From Hymenoscyphus infarciens (taxonomy: Eukaryota; Ascomycota; Leotiomycetes; Helotiales; Helotiaceae): a stretch of 64,000 nt of DNA. A program made the position numbers and the translations under genes. Position 1 is the first letter of the stretch. Every line of letters begins with the position of its first letter. This document shows positions 1 through 12,418 of the stretch, in pieces. The notes under the pieces are model-generated. The model saw only the letters and a program-made list of their open reading frames with translations, was not told the origin of the DNA and did not search any database. Location of the stretch: assembly GCA_001414345.1 (NCBI GenBank), contig LLCB01000018.1:186001-250000 (forward strand), given 5' to 3'.

Positions 1-3000
1 ATACTAATTATTTAATAAAATTTAGTTTAAAATAATAATATAAATTAAGGTCTTTAATTAGATATAATTAATTTAAAGTAGTAGCTAAAATAGTAAATCT
101 ATTAAATAAAAAGTTTAGCTAGTTTTTTAGCGTCTGTAGTCAAGTAATAGAGTATTAATACTAAATCCTTTCTAAGTTAGTTAATAAATACTAATATAGT
201 ATTAAATCTATGTTTATCTTTTAAGAATAATTTAAAGTTTATATATAAATGTTATATAGAATAGTTAAATATAAATAGAGAGTAAAGAAAGCCTTATTAC
301 TTAGTTTATTAAGAATAGGAGTATTTATAAGCTTAATAATTCCCTACATATCTCCTATAGTCTAAAAACATTCTAGCCTAGTAGTAGTATTATACTAATA
401 ACTAGTATATCTTTTTCGTACTTAGGTAAGTACTAGATACTTAGTTATAGACTTCTTAGATTAGTTTTATATAGAGTTTAGTATTCTTTTAAATATAAAG
501 TTAATTCTTAAAAAGTAGTAAATTATCTAATAAGAGATAGTATCTATTTAGAAGTTAATAACGTTCTTTTTAAAAGGAGTATAAGTTATCTTCTTTTAAC
601 TTCTAAATCGTATCTAAACTTGTTCCTAGAATATCGTCTAACTAAATTATATTAAGAGAGGTAGACTATTCTTATAAAAAGGTTTAAGTAAGTTTAGTAT
701 TAATTTAAGAGTCTAAATAATTAGGTACTAAAAGAGTATATAAGCGGCTATCTACTTTAGCTTAATTATAGGTTTTTAGATCTTACTTATATTAGGTTAA
801 TATATTTACTTTTTAATTACTCTTCTTAGACGTAAATCAGATCTAGAAGTTAAAGTCTAATAGAAACTCTATCTATTAGACTTACTTAGCTATAAGTAGC
901 TTAGTTATTATAAAGTATTCTAATAATCTATAATTTAAATATATATTAATATACTTTTAATATAATATAAGTTTAAGACGTTATTTCTTAAAAGCTTTTA
1001 TAATAATAAATAGCTCTTTATTATAGATCTCTTAGTTTAATTTATAGCTAACTAAGACGTATAAGTAGAACCTAATAGAGTACTAAAAGCTATTATATTA
1101 TTATAAGAATATATCTACTATTACTTCTTTTAAGGAGTCTATTTTTACTTTTATATTATAATTAAGGTTAAAGTAGTATAAAGTTTATATAGTAAGTAGC
1201 TAGGTTCTTAGTACTTTAAAGGCTTTATTATATTTAAGTATTTATAAAAACGGCTCTATAGAGTGTATTATTATAGTTAGAGGTTTAGTAATTTTAGTAT
1301 AATCTTTAATAAATTATTTATAAAATCCTATAAACCCTAGATAAGACTTTATATCTATTATAGTGTTAGGTTAAACCTAGTTTTATAAAGGCTCTACTTT
1401 TTCTAGATTAACTTCGAGTTCTTTTATAGTTAAGATAAATCCTAAGTATTTAACTCTAGTAATACTAAATTTGCTTTTCTTAATATCTACTTAAAGTCCT
1501 ACTTCTTAAAGCCGATTTAGAACCTTTTTAACCTATTCCTTATATTCTTTAATAGTGTTTAAATAAATTAAAATATTATCTAAGTAAGTAATATAGAAGT
1601 TGTCTAAATAGTTGATTAAGACGTTGTTTATATAACGTTAATAAGTAGTAAAGCTATTATAGAGTCTAAAAGAGAGAACCTTATATTTATATATACTATA
1701 CTTAGTTCTAAACGTAGTTATCTCTTCTAAGTTAGGGTCTATTTAGATATAATAAAAAGCTTATCTAATATCTAATTTAGTAAAGATTTTAGCTATTCTT
1801 ATCTTAGAAAAGAGCTTATTAATATAAGGGATTAGATAGAGATTATTTTAGGTTAGAGCGTTTAGCTTCTTATAATTAATATAGAACTATAACTTATTAC
1901 TATTAGCCTTTTTAATAAAGAGTATAGAAGAGGCGAAAGAGCTATTACTATTAATAATAAACCTCTTATCTAGGTTCTTTATAAGATACTCTTTTATAGC
2001 CTTAAGCTTAGCAGTTAACTATTAATATAGAGGTAAAAAGGAGTTAGAAAGTAGCTTATTTAAAGTAATTTTATAATCGTATTTATAGTAAGAAGGAAGC
2101 TTATTAGAAGCTACTTTTAAGAATACGTCTTTATAGAATAAGTAATACTTTAGAAGTTAGGCTTATATTAAAGCTCTTATCTTATCGTTATCTTAGAGAG
2201 AGGCTAATCTCTTATTAATAACCTAATCTAGCTTATAGAAGCTTATTATATAAAATTCTAAATTAGGCTATTTTATATTATAATATATTATGTTAGTACT
2301 TATTTTATAAATAAAGGAGTATAGGGTCTAGTCTTTTAAGGCTATACTAGAAGTTTATAAGGGCTTTAAACTAAAATTAGATATTAAAATTTTAAGAGGT
2401 ATTATTATAGATAAAAGTAATAACTTAGCTATATATATAAGTCTACTCTTTTTATATCTTTCTTATTACTAGATAGTATATTCTCTTTAGTTTATATCTA
2501 ACTAGTAATTTAAAAAAGGTTTCTAGTTCTAGCTAGAAAGAGAAAGTAGAATTTCCTTACTATAGTAGAGAGTTAGAGGGTATTTAGCTAGCTAAGTAAT
2601 CTAGTTCTTTAAAGAGTTAAGGAGAACTTTAAAATAGTTTAACTACTTATTACTAATAATTAAGTCTTATTATTTAAGGTCTAGGATAATAAAGGGGTAG
2701 TTATAAATATAATGTTTATCTATGTTTAGATATAGTTATATAAACTAATTTACCTAGCTTTTAGTACTATTATTATATCTATAAATAGATACTAAATAAG
2801 GTAGTTTCTAGATCTTTAAACCTATTACTTTTAATAATTATAAGGCTAGAGGTTAATTTAGAAATAAGTACCTATTTACTCTTATATCTACTAAAGCTTA
2901 TATTTTAATACTATATCTTTATATACTAAGAGTAGTATTTATAAGGAACTGTTTTCCTCTTATAAGCTTAGAAAGGTTAAGTCTAGATAGATTATATTTA

Positions 3001-4800
3001 TATAGGCCTAGGAAGGTATTTTTATCTAGGTCTCTTTATTTTCCTTCTAACTTAGGTTAGAGTTAGAGTACTCTTTAGATAGTTGTTCTTTCTTAGGTTA
3101 ATTATCCTTCTCTATCTTATTAATACTAGGTAGATTAGAATAGTTAAGCTTAATATACCTAGGTTTCTTATAATTATAGTACTTTATACTAGTAGGGAGT
3201 TAGTTTATAGATAAAGTCTTTAATCTTTTACTAGTAGAAAGGGGTTTAGGAGATTAAGAAGTTTTTTAAGAAGTAGTATAAAGTCTATATAAGAGTAGTA
3301 AGAGTTTTATTAAGAAACTAGATAAGGTTTAGTTAGTATTAGGCTTTTAGTATAACGAGCTTATTATAATAGGTTTTTTAGTACTTATTATACTAGTTAT
3401 ATATAACTTAGTATTATAGCGCTGTTCCTTATCTATAAATAATAGGTCTCTTACTATCTTATTAAAGTTAGTATTCTAGTATCTCTTACTATTAACTAAT
3501 TAGGTTTAAAGCTAAGGTGTAAGCTTATCTTATATATAGTAGAACTTATCTTATTTAGATACTTCTCTAAGTATTATTATATTTAAAAAGCGACTTTTAA
3601 ATTCTATAAAACTTTCTCTTATATAACCTTTCTATTCTATCTAAAGAGACTAAAACGCGTTCTAGATATTCTTCTTCTTATAATCTATTAGATAATAGGT
3701 ATTAAGAAGCTCGATTATCTCTTTATAGTTTTTAAATACTATCTTACTTATATTAGACTTATATTAAGGCTTTAAATAGTTTTAGATAAGTTTTATTATC
3801 GTCTTCTAAATAAGGGCTTTATAAGTTAAAGGCGTCTAATAATAGTTAGCGTTTATATAAAGTTAATTATATATTAATATTCTCTATTACTTATATATAG
3901 ATAAAATACTATTATTTAAAAGTTTAATTTTTTCTATAATCTTACTTTTAATAGGTTAAAAGGCTTTTAAGATACTTTTAAGTTATAGGCGTAAGATAGG
4001 TTATAGTAAGAGATAAATATCAGAGGTAGAGTCTCGTCTACGATAGCGGTTTAAAGAGATAGAAGAAGGTATTTATATAAGTTAGATAGGACTTAGACTT
4101 TAGTTATTATTTAGTAGTTATTAACTAATTTACTATACTAAGTCTAATAATTAAGTAATCTAATTATCTTACTCTAAAATTCTCTATTCTTTTTCTTAAT
4201 TCTTAGCCTCTATAGCTTAGATTACACCTTATATCTCGTCTATATTAGAGAAGTCCTATTAATCTCTCTAGCTTCTAGGCGCTAGGCCTTTACCTTTATT
4301 ATTCTTAGGTTTCTTATCGTTCTTAGGTATATAGTACTAAGTTAAGGACCTTTTAGTAGAGGCTTGACTTTGTTCTCTAAGAGAGCGCTCTACGCTTAGA
4401 AGTAGAGCTTAGAAGAGACTAGAGGTTATTCTAGATTCTAATATATTAAATATTAAATTAGAAGGAGAGAGAGAGGTAGGATTAGATTCGGAAGCTTTCT
4501 AGATAACTATTATAAGTTAGCTTATTTACTAAATCTAGGGTTATTAGAACTCTTAGGAAATACTTAGTATATTCTAATCTCTTAATATATACTAAAACAC
4601 GATTTATACTAGCTATTTATATAGATAACAAACCCTACTATTACTAGCTGTCTAGGTAGTCTCTAATTACCTAGCTATATAAGAATGTTATTATAATATT
4701 CTAAATCGAGTGTAAATCGACTTCTAAATAAGGAGTAATAATAAGCTTGAAAAGAGATATTATTAAGGCCGTTACTAGCGAAGAAGAGTAATTATTTTTA
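1..4800 (-). mobile_element. RIP-degraded Ty3/gypsy retrotransposon, internal region (copy A, truncated by window edge)
   Basis: Read on the minus strand, this is a gag-pol body littered with stop codons and made mostly of TpA-rich DNA. Landmarks in element order are a zinc-knuckle region (about 3,130-3,195), a reverse transcriptase core around 1,560-2,000 whose active site now reads YLDN instead of YLDD, an RNase H region (about 1,250-1,480), and integrase sequence running off the left edge. The same sequence occurs on the plus strand at 55,928-64,000, so the two copies are inverted relative to each other. The near absence of CA and TG dinucleotides is the RIP signature. It cannot encode working enzymes. 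The Ty3/gypsy order comes from RT/RNase H motif resemblance after allowing for C-to-T and G-to-A changes. Confidence 0.85.
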
Positions 4801-5296
4801 TATAATAGCATGAAATACATACAACTATAGTAGAGGTATATAGGAGTATATATAGTAGAATGACGTATATAGATACTAGGCACTAATATAGAAGAAAACA
4901 ATTACTATCTCTCTACTATACTAAACATAAACGTCTATATATAAGAAGGTCGGAAGCTTCTAAGTTCTAATAATAATAATAACTAAGCCCTGCCTAATAT
5001 AGCTAATACTAAATAATAAGAGCTGAAAAGCTAAATATATAACCTCTAATCCTTTAGAAAGCTAAACATATAACATCTAAACCTTAATCTCTTTTATATA
5101 TAAATATTAGATATTAATACCTTTGGTACTTCGCTCGCATAAGTATCGGTTATTTATAATCTCGGCCTCAGGGGTATTAGAGGTATCGGCACTGCTTAGA
5201 GGTATCGACAGTTTTATAAATACCGACAATTCAGAATAGTGCTATCATATGATAATCCAGCTGTCATATGATAATCTAGGATGGCATGCCATCATA
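4801..5296 (-). repeat. 5' LTR of gypsy copy A
   Basis: The segment starts with TATAATAG on the plus strand and ends near a mutated palindrome (ATGGCATGCCAT). Both ends match the termini of the LTRs at 59,217-59,582 and 61,953-62,318 (TATAACAG ... GGCATGCCGTCACA). It also aligns in reverse orientation with 55,568-55,927. It is longer than the nested element's 366-bp LTR because it carries extra sequence around 5,110-5,280. Sequence just inside it (4,740-4,800) matches the leader just inside the nested element's LTR, supporting one family. Confidence 0.75.
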
Positions 5297-5299
5297 TCA

Positions 5300-8200
5300 T
5301 AGTAATATCTTATTCTACTATCTAAGGTCTTTCTAGACTTCCTTTAAAAGACGTCTCCTTTTTATATAAGATATATAGTTAGGCTATATATATATAAATA
5401 TCTAGAAGTTATAATAGAAGGCCTAGCCTAATTATACTATAAAGACGTAAAAAGATAGAAGGCTAGTAAGCGATTTAAGCTTATTATAGATAATACTTCT
5501 ATAGTTAATAAATTAATATATCTTAAGCTTTATCTTAGCTAGCTTTTCTAGCGATATAAAGGCTCTAAAAGCGATAGTATCTATTAAGTACTCTATTACT
5601 TCTAAAAGCGTACCTTAGACGCTCTTTTTATTATTAATTAATATATCTAATATTTAAGTAAGAGTCTTATACTTTATAGCTTATTTCTTAAGAAATTAAA
5701 ACATAGCTTTAATAGCTTTAAATATAGTAAACTTATTATTTAAATAATAGCTTATAATATACCACTCTAAATACAACTATATTATCTACTTAAGAGCCTC
5801 TATAAAGATATTAAAGATAAATAGTACCGTAGTAAGGCTAAAGAGTAATACTATATAAGTGTAATAAATCCCTTTCTATTAGAAATCTAAAAGCTAGTAT
5901 ATTTATAATATAATTAGTACTATTTAAAAAGTATTAGATATATCTCTTTTAAGTATTATATACCCTTAGCTAGCTTCTTATACTATAGCTAATATCTTTT
6001 AAAAGGAGATATACTTTAGATATATATATTTGTCTAATATATAATAATTTATTAAGTAGCCTTTAAAATAGAATAAATAATATATTTAGCGTTAATTACT
6101 ATTAGGCTTTAGTTTAGGTATAAAACTAAGTAAAGAAGCTATAAAAGGTACTCTCTAGTATAGATTGACTTTCTTAATTAAGCTAGCTTTTAAATCGTCT
6201 CTTACTTTCAAAGTTAAAAGCTTATTAAATTTAATAGCTAATAAGAGATTCTTTAATATATATAAAACTTCTAAGCTCTTATATCTAATTAGTACTCTAA
6301 ATTAAAGTATATTATTAATATTTTCTAAAAGCAACTAATTAGAATATTAGAGTAATAGTACCTTTTATACTTTAGAAGATAATAGAGAGAGTAATATATC
6401 TAGTAATAGTTTTAATATATTATATAAAGAGAAGAATACTATAGTATTCGATTAAATAGGTATAGAAGAATATAGATAAGAAGATATAAATTAGAGTAAA
6501 AGATCTTTATTAGTACTATTATAGTCTCTATCTATTATCTTTTTTATACTAACTTCTTAGCTCTTCTTTATCTTCTTCTTATTGCTCTTATTGTCCTCTT
6601 TTAGTAGATAGATTCGAGTATAATTTAAGTCTTTATAACCTCTTAGTTTACTTATCTTAAAATACGTTTATAAAGAGATATTACTATTCTAATTATAACT
6701 TTAACAACTCTCTTTTCCTTCTTCTTTACTGTCGTAGTCTAGTCTTCTTATCTAATAGTATTAAGCGATTATACTCTTAGATATATCTTATAATTCTACT
6801 CTTCTTAATCCGCCTCTACTAACTACCTTTTCCTATTAGAAGAGTGTTAATTAGATTACCTTTATCTAGGTATAATTCTTAGCTAGGCTTATAATTCTAT
6901 AGTTAAAGTTATTAAGCTAAATGTAGACGCTCTTACTAAATAAAGAGATTATATATATAGTATATACTAGAAAGTAATAAAACTACTTAGTAGTATTAGA
7001 TCTAAAGACCTTTAACGTCTTCTTTACTCTAAAATTTAGTATACTAGCTTCCTTATTAAAAGAGATAGTACTTTTATTATTATTAATTAGAAGAGTATTA
7101 TTATCTAAGTAGTAGAGATCTTTTAGTTTAAATATACCTTATATAATTTATATTAAGTACTTTTTATACTTTAGAAAGAGACTATTAATTATACTAAGTA
7201 TATAAGAGAGGATATTCTTACTATTATTATTTACTACTAATATTCCTTTTAATAGATTCTTTCTTAAATTAATTCCTTTACTTATTAGTAATACTTCTTA
7301 ATAAGAAGAGAGGTTAGCTTATTAAGTATTATTAGTATATACTATCTCTCTCTCTAGTATATTAAATTATTAGCTTTATTTATCTATTCCTTAATTAGTA
7401 ACTATTAGTATAGCGATATTACCTTAATTACTTTAGCTAAGCTCTAGAACTTCTACTAAATTACTCTAGATAGTAGCGCTAAAGTTATAAGAGTATCCTA
7501 CGCTAAAATTAGCTTATAAATAGTTCTAAAAGTTAGAGTATCTTATACCAAAGTTGTCTTAACTAAAGTTATTCTAAGAGTATTTCTAAGAATATCTAGA
7601 AATAAAGCTCTAAGAGTATTCTCTATTAAATAGTCTCTCTATATAACCCTAGTATCTACTATTATATCTACTTATATATCTATTAACCTAGAAGTATTAG
7701 TTACTTTAAAAGAGAAGAGAGTTATTTAGCCTATTTACTTAGATAGAGTCTTAGAGTAGAGGTTTATTAATACTATTGTCGTTGTTATTGTCGCTATTAT
7801 TATCGCTGTTACCTCTACTTTATAAATAGAAGTCTATCTTATTATTATCTTAAACTTAACCTTAGTCCTACTATACTTATCTTCTTTAATAAGCTAGATA
7901 GTAAGCACTGTTTATAGTATCGTCTTAATTAGTAGTAGCGTCCTAGATAGTATATCGTACTTATATAGCTATTTAAGCATTATAGTGTACTTTACTAACT
8001 TATCTATTACACTTATTGTCTTTGATATTATCGTCTTCTACTAGTTAAGCTCAGAGCGCCTTAGCGGCTCTGTTACTAGCCTTAGTAATAACGCTCTTAT
8101 AAGCGACTTATTTACTACGCTTTAGAGGCATCCTTAATAGATAGATAAGAGTGTTATTAGGTTAAAAAAGAGCTTAATACTAAATAAGACGTTAAAAGTA
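5300..8200 (-). mobile_element. RIP-degraded retroelement with a DIRS/Ngaro-like reverse transcriptase
   Basis: The minus strand from about 6,000 down to 5,310 keeps a recognisable but stop-riddled polymerase. One stretch (about 5,810-5,960) preserves the spacing of a DI..AF.......LLGF.W.G motif followed by a PF.L.T.P.IFN.F.E pattern. Further on (about 5,310-5,420) there is a KRRRL.KEVRKDLRWW-like segment. Together these resemble the RT/RNase H module of tyrosine-recombinase (DIRS/Ngaro-type) elements rather than gypsy or copia. No recombinase was found; the downstream part may have been cut off where the gypsy LTR ends at 5,296. The 6,300-8,200 part is AT-rich, with simple repeats near 7,770-7,815, and shows no recognisable domain. 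The class assignment is tentative. Confidence 0.5.
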
Positions 8201-8241
8201 ATAGGAAGTGTTGTTAGTAGAATAGAGGTTACTCGGCACGA

Positions 8242-8269
8242 GAGGAGGCATATATATATATGCCTCCTC
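8242..8269. repeat. Perfect 28-bp palindrome at the AT/GC boundary
   Basis: GAGGAGGCA, five TA units, then TGCCTCCTC: the sequence equals its own reverse complement. It sits exactly where the RIP-type AT-rich block gives way to normal-composition DNA. It could be a recombination or insertion scar, or a cruciform-forming site. Confidence 0.8.
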
Positions 8270-8351
8270 CTTGCTTAATAAGCTGATTCCTTAATTCACT
8301 ATAAACTCTTTCCATATACCTTTTCTTTTTCTCCGATTATGACCAATCTAT

Positions 8352-8478
8352 ATGACGCTCCGCTGGCTCTCCGAGGGCCACTGCCTGTATTCGCTATGGT
8401 ATCATTTTGCTCTTCATGTAGAAATATCCAAAAACCAACCACCACGGAGTGGCCCTCGGAGAGCCAGCGGAGCGTCAT
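8352..8478. mobile_element. Short inverted-repeat element (MITE-like hairpin)
   Basis: Two perfect 31-bp arms (8,352-8,382 and 8,448-8,478) are exact reverse complements, separated by a 65-bp spacer. The outer ends begin ATGACGCTCC. The arms are GC-rich while the spacer is near-neutral. No convincing target-site duplication flanks the unit, so it may be a MITE relic, a transposon TIR pair or a foldback scar. A short reading frame crosses it on the minus strand, but that is only a by-product of the hairpin. Confidence 0.6.
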
Positions 8479-8963
8479 TCGATTCTGTTTTATCATAGGT
8501 AGACATTCGTGACCTCGTGTATATAAACCTTTGATTGTTTAAGAGAAAGAAGGACCTGTATATTGTTAGATGGCATGTTTTCCCTTCATTCTGGGTACTA
8601 CTTACTACTTGTTAAGAGTAGGTATCACTATGCCAAGGTGGTCAAGGCATAAATAGACAGATAGATCGATAGGTAGAGCTGGCTTCGGATCTCTTGGCTA
8701 GCACCAGCCTCAGCAGACAAAGAGCCAGGTACTAAAACGTGCCTCAATAGACTAGATACTCCACCCTCTTAGCCAATACAATAATTGCAGGGTATCCGTA
8801 TCTAGTCTAGTATATCATCGAGCTGTGAGGTTGATGGGGAACAATGCAATTGCTTTCGGGAGGTCGTTGTACACCCAAGTCACCGTATACGAGTAACGCA
8901 GAGTAGCCACTGCGACATTCTCCCGACCTTGAAACCCTCAACCCCCATCAACTGTCGGAGACC
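8479..8963. promoter_or_regulatory. Upstream region of the dipeptidyl aminopeptidase gene
   Basis: About 480 bp of normal-composition DNA without a gene. It should contain the promoter and 5' UTR of the downstream gene. Pyrimidine-rich stretches lie near the start codon; I see no specific factor site or clear TATA element I would defend. Confidence 0.35.
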
Positions 8964-11844
8964 ATGCCCGGGCACGACACCGCCCAACTGCTGCCTCTTG
9001 AGCAGTCGGAGATTTCAGGAAGGAAATCAGACGAATCCTTCTCCTCCGCATCCACTACCAGTCTGGTCTTTGAACGGATTGGCGAGCGTGCCCAAGCAGA
9101 GAAAGACCACGACACCATGGTCACTCCCAAATTTCCTCCACGAGGGCCGTCACGAAACGAGTCGCTGGCATACGCAGACGACGAACACGCGCATCGGCCG
9201 TATGAGGAGGAGGAGAAGGAAGACGACGACCTCGAAAGCGGGCCTTTCCTACGCAATGGCGCGACGTCCAAGACCGTCGACACAAGACTTCACAGACTGA
9301 TCTGGATTGTTGGCGGCGTCTTCGTTGGAGCTTGGCTGCTGGCCATGGTGCTTTTCCTGGCTCGTCAGGCCTATCGACACTCATCTGATGTACCCCACGA
9401 TCCGGCGGCAACGGTCACTCGAGGCTCAGGGAAGAAGGTTACCTTGGATCAGGTTATAGGCGGACAGTGGCGGGCTCAGAGGCACGATATCAGCTGGATC
9501 GAAGGTGCAAATGGAGAGGATGGACTGCTGCTGGAGCAAGGCAGTGCCGGCAAAGATTATCTGGTGGTCGAGGATGTCCGAGGGACCAGCAAGAATGCTG
9601 CTGGTGCGCCTACAGCCATGGTCACAAAGACTTTGATGAAGCAGGGCTCTTTTGAGTATGACGGGAAAAACCACATACCGAGCAAGGTATTTCCAAGCAA
9701 AAATCTGAAGAAGGTTCTTGTTGCGACCGAGGTGCAGAGCAATTGGCGTCACTCATTCTACGCCAACTATTTCATATTCGACGTCGAGACCCAGACGGCC
9801 GACGCACTCGACCCCGCGCAACCCGAAGGGAGAATTCAGCTGGCAAGTTGGAGTCCGCAGAGCGATGCAGTGGTTTTTACCAGAGACAACAACCTCTTTC
9901 TCCGAAAATTATCCTCCAAGACCGTCACTCAAATCACAAGAGACGGCGGGGCAGATCTCTTCTACGGTGTGCCAGATTGGGTTTATGAGGAGGAAGTGTT
10001 TGCAGGGAACAGTGCTACATGGTGGGCGGAAGATGGCAAATACATTGCTTTTCTGCGAACGAATGAGTCGAGCGTACCTGAATACCCCGTCCAATACTTT
10101 CTTTCAAGACCTAGTGGAACAAAACCGGAACCTGGGCTTGAGAATTACCCAGAGGTTCGAGAAATCAAATACCCCAAGGCTGGCGCACCAAACCCTACAG
10201 TTGATCTACAGTTTTTCGACGTTGCTAAAGGAGACGTGTTTGAAGTGAAGATTGGAGGTGGATTCGCACCCGACGACCTGCTGATTACCGAAGTAATCTG
10301 GGCTGGGTCGACCAAAGCACTCATCCGTGAAACGAATCGGGAGAGTGATATCTTACAGGTTGTCCTAGTCGATGTGGAATCCCGTTCTGGAAAGACGGTT
10401 CGAACTCAAGATGTTGCGAAACTCGACGGAGGCTGGTTTGAAGTTTCTCAAAAGACTACCTACGTTCCTGCTGACCCTGCCAATGGCCGACCTCAAGACG
10501 GCTACATTGATACCGTCATTCACGAGAATTATGATCATTTGGGCTATTTTAGTCCGATGGACAATCCGACACCAGTAATGATCACGTCTGGGAAATGGGA
10601 GGTGGTGGATGGTCCTTCTGCCGTTGACTTGAAAAACAATTTGGTTTACTTCGTTTCAACCAAAGTGTCGTCAATTCAACGGCAAGTTTACAGTGTGAAG
10701 ATTGATGGCACCAACCTCCAACCTGTGACAAACGATGAACGGGAAGGATACTATGGTGTAAAGTTCTCCAGCGGCGCAGGATACGCTCTCGTAAATTACG
10801 ACGGGCCAGGTGTTCCATGGCAAAAGGTTATTAGCACCCCAAGCAATCCTGATCACTACGAGGACATCATCGAAGAGAACCCTGGCCTGGTGGACATGGC
10901 CAAGAAGCATGAGCTACCAATCGAGATCTATTCCACTGTAAATGTTGACGGATATGAATTGAACGTGGTTGAACGACGACCACCCCATTTCAACGAGAAG
11001 AAAAAGTACCCCGTTCTCTTCCATCTCTATGGTGGCCCTGGGTCTCAAACGGTTTCCAAAAATTTCAACGTCGATTTCCAAGCTTTCGTCGCTGCAAACC
11101 TTGGTTATATCGTTGTTACGGTGGATGGACGTGGTACTGGATACATTGGGAGGAAAGCTCGAACTATCATTCGTGGCAATATTGGATATTACGAAGCCCG
11201 CGATCAAATCGAGACTGCCAAAATTTGGGGAGCGAAAAAATATGTCGACAAATCAAGAATCGCCATCTGGGGATGGTCTTATGGCGGTTTCCTAACACTT
11301 AAGACTCTTGAACAGGATGCCGGGCAAACCTTCTCGTATGGTATGGCAGTCGCGCCTGTAACAGATTGGCGCTTCTACGATTCTATCTACACGGAGAGAT
11401 ACATGCATACCCCACAACACAATCCAGGCGGCTACGATAACTCGAGCATCTCCAACATGACAGCTTTGCAAGAAAATGTCAGGTTTCTTGTTATGCATGG
11501 TGTGGCAGACGACAATGTACATATGCAAAACTCACTAGTTCTCCTCGATAAGCTCGATTTGGCTGGCGTGGAGAATTACGACGTGCATGTTTTCCCAGAC
11601 AGCGATCACGGAATTTACTTCCACAATGCTAATAGAATTGTTTACGATAGTAAGGAACAGACTTCCCCGTTTATAACAACTACAAACTAATGGATGTCTA
11701 GAATTAAGCAACTGGATTATCAACGCCTTCAATGGTGAATGGCTGCGCACGACGAATGCAGTTCCACTTCAGATCGATTCGGCTGAACGAAAACGAAATG
11801 CTATGGCAGAATTGGAAGCTACTTTGGAATCATCAAATACCTAG
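8964..11844 (+). CDS. dapB: Dipeptidyl aminopeptidase, type IV (S9B family, DapB/Ste13-like)
   Basis: Membrane serine peptidase that removes X-Pro/X-Ala dipeptides; family members sit in the vacuole or late Golgi. Two exons: 8,964-11,649 and 11,702-11,844, joined over a 52-bp intron (GTAAGG...CTAATG...TAG), giving 942 residues. Residues 1-111 are acidic, disordered and cytosolic; 112-133 form the type II membrane anchor; then comes the beta-propeller and a C-terminal alpha/beta hydrolase. Catalytic Ser772 lies in GWSYGG, the Asp in ADDNVH (849/850) and His882 in DSDHG. Without splicing, the frame stops at 11,690 and ends in unrelated residues; splicing restores the family C-terminus ([14 protein letters not shown]). 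Length and motifs are complete, so it should be functional. The symbol is by family resemblance. Confidence 0.92.
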
Positions 11845-12418
11845 AAGTATTGTTATAAGTATTGTAGAACTACAAGATGAGGGTTAATGGCGTTAGTCAA
11901 ATTTGGGAGGGCTTTTTAGCATAGTGAGCGATTTGGGCGTTTCACAGAGCATATATATATATATATATATATATGGGCTTGGCATTTTGTGCTTGACAAA
12001 TGAAATTAATTTTATTGTAGCCTGCTTAGGCGGCATTCCAAGTTTTATTGGAAGGTGTTGTTTTTGGTGTTACGGGCAAGTGAGTGTCTTGCCGAGATCT
12101 GCTTCGGCGATTGTCTAATGATTTCCATGGCATTTCTCGTCTTGCTTGCAAAATATTGGCAGCCCAAACGAGTCCTGCTTCGTTGGGAAAGATTATTCCA
12201 AAAATCCTCCTCTTTACATTCTATTCTATATTACGCTTTTTTCCCCCTTTTTTGTTTGTACCAGTTTATTCCCCAGCAATGCCTGTCAAATCAAATCCTA
12301 CCCCTTTCAAAGTTCAATGCTTTCAGTCCCAATTGCTTCAGCTACCCGTGTTCTGGGCTGGCTTCACGAAACCAAAGTAGGATAACTGCCGGGTGTAATT
12401 ACTCACGTCCTCAACTAC
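11845..12418. other. Intergenic region with (AT)12 microsatellite
   Basis: Convergent 3' ends of the peptidase gene (plus) and the next gene (minus). A perfect (AT)12 tract lies at 11,951-11,974. The rest is T-rich 3' UTR-like sequence; small open frames on the plus strand have no features of a protein. Confidence 0.5.

Noticed and set aside
1..8200. CRISPR-like or tandem-repeat array in the AT-rich block
   Set aside because: Recurring short TA-rich words are a composition effect of RIP; no regular spacing.
8299..8496. 65-residue minus-strand frame
   Set aside because: It spans the perfect hairpin arms; the coding appearance comes from the inverted repeat.
8948..11750. Multiple overlapping frames on both strands across the peptidase gene
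   Set aside because: Shadows of the GC-rich dapB coding sequence.
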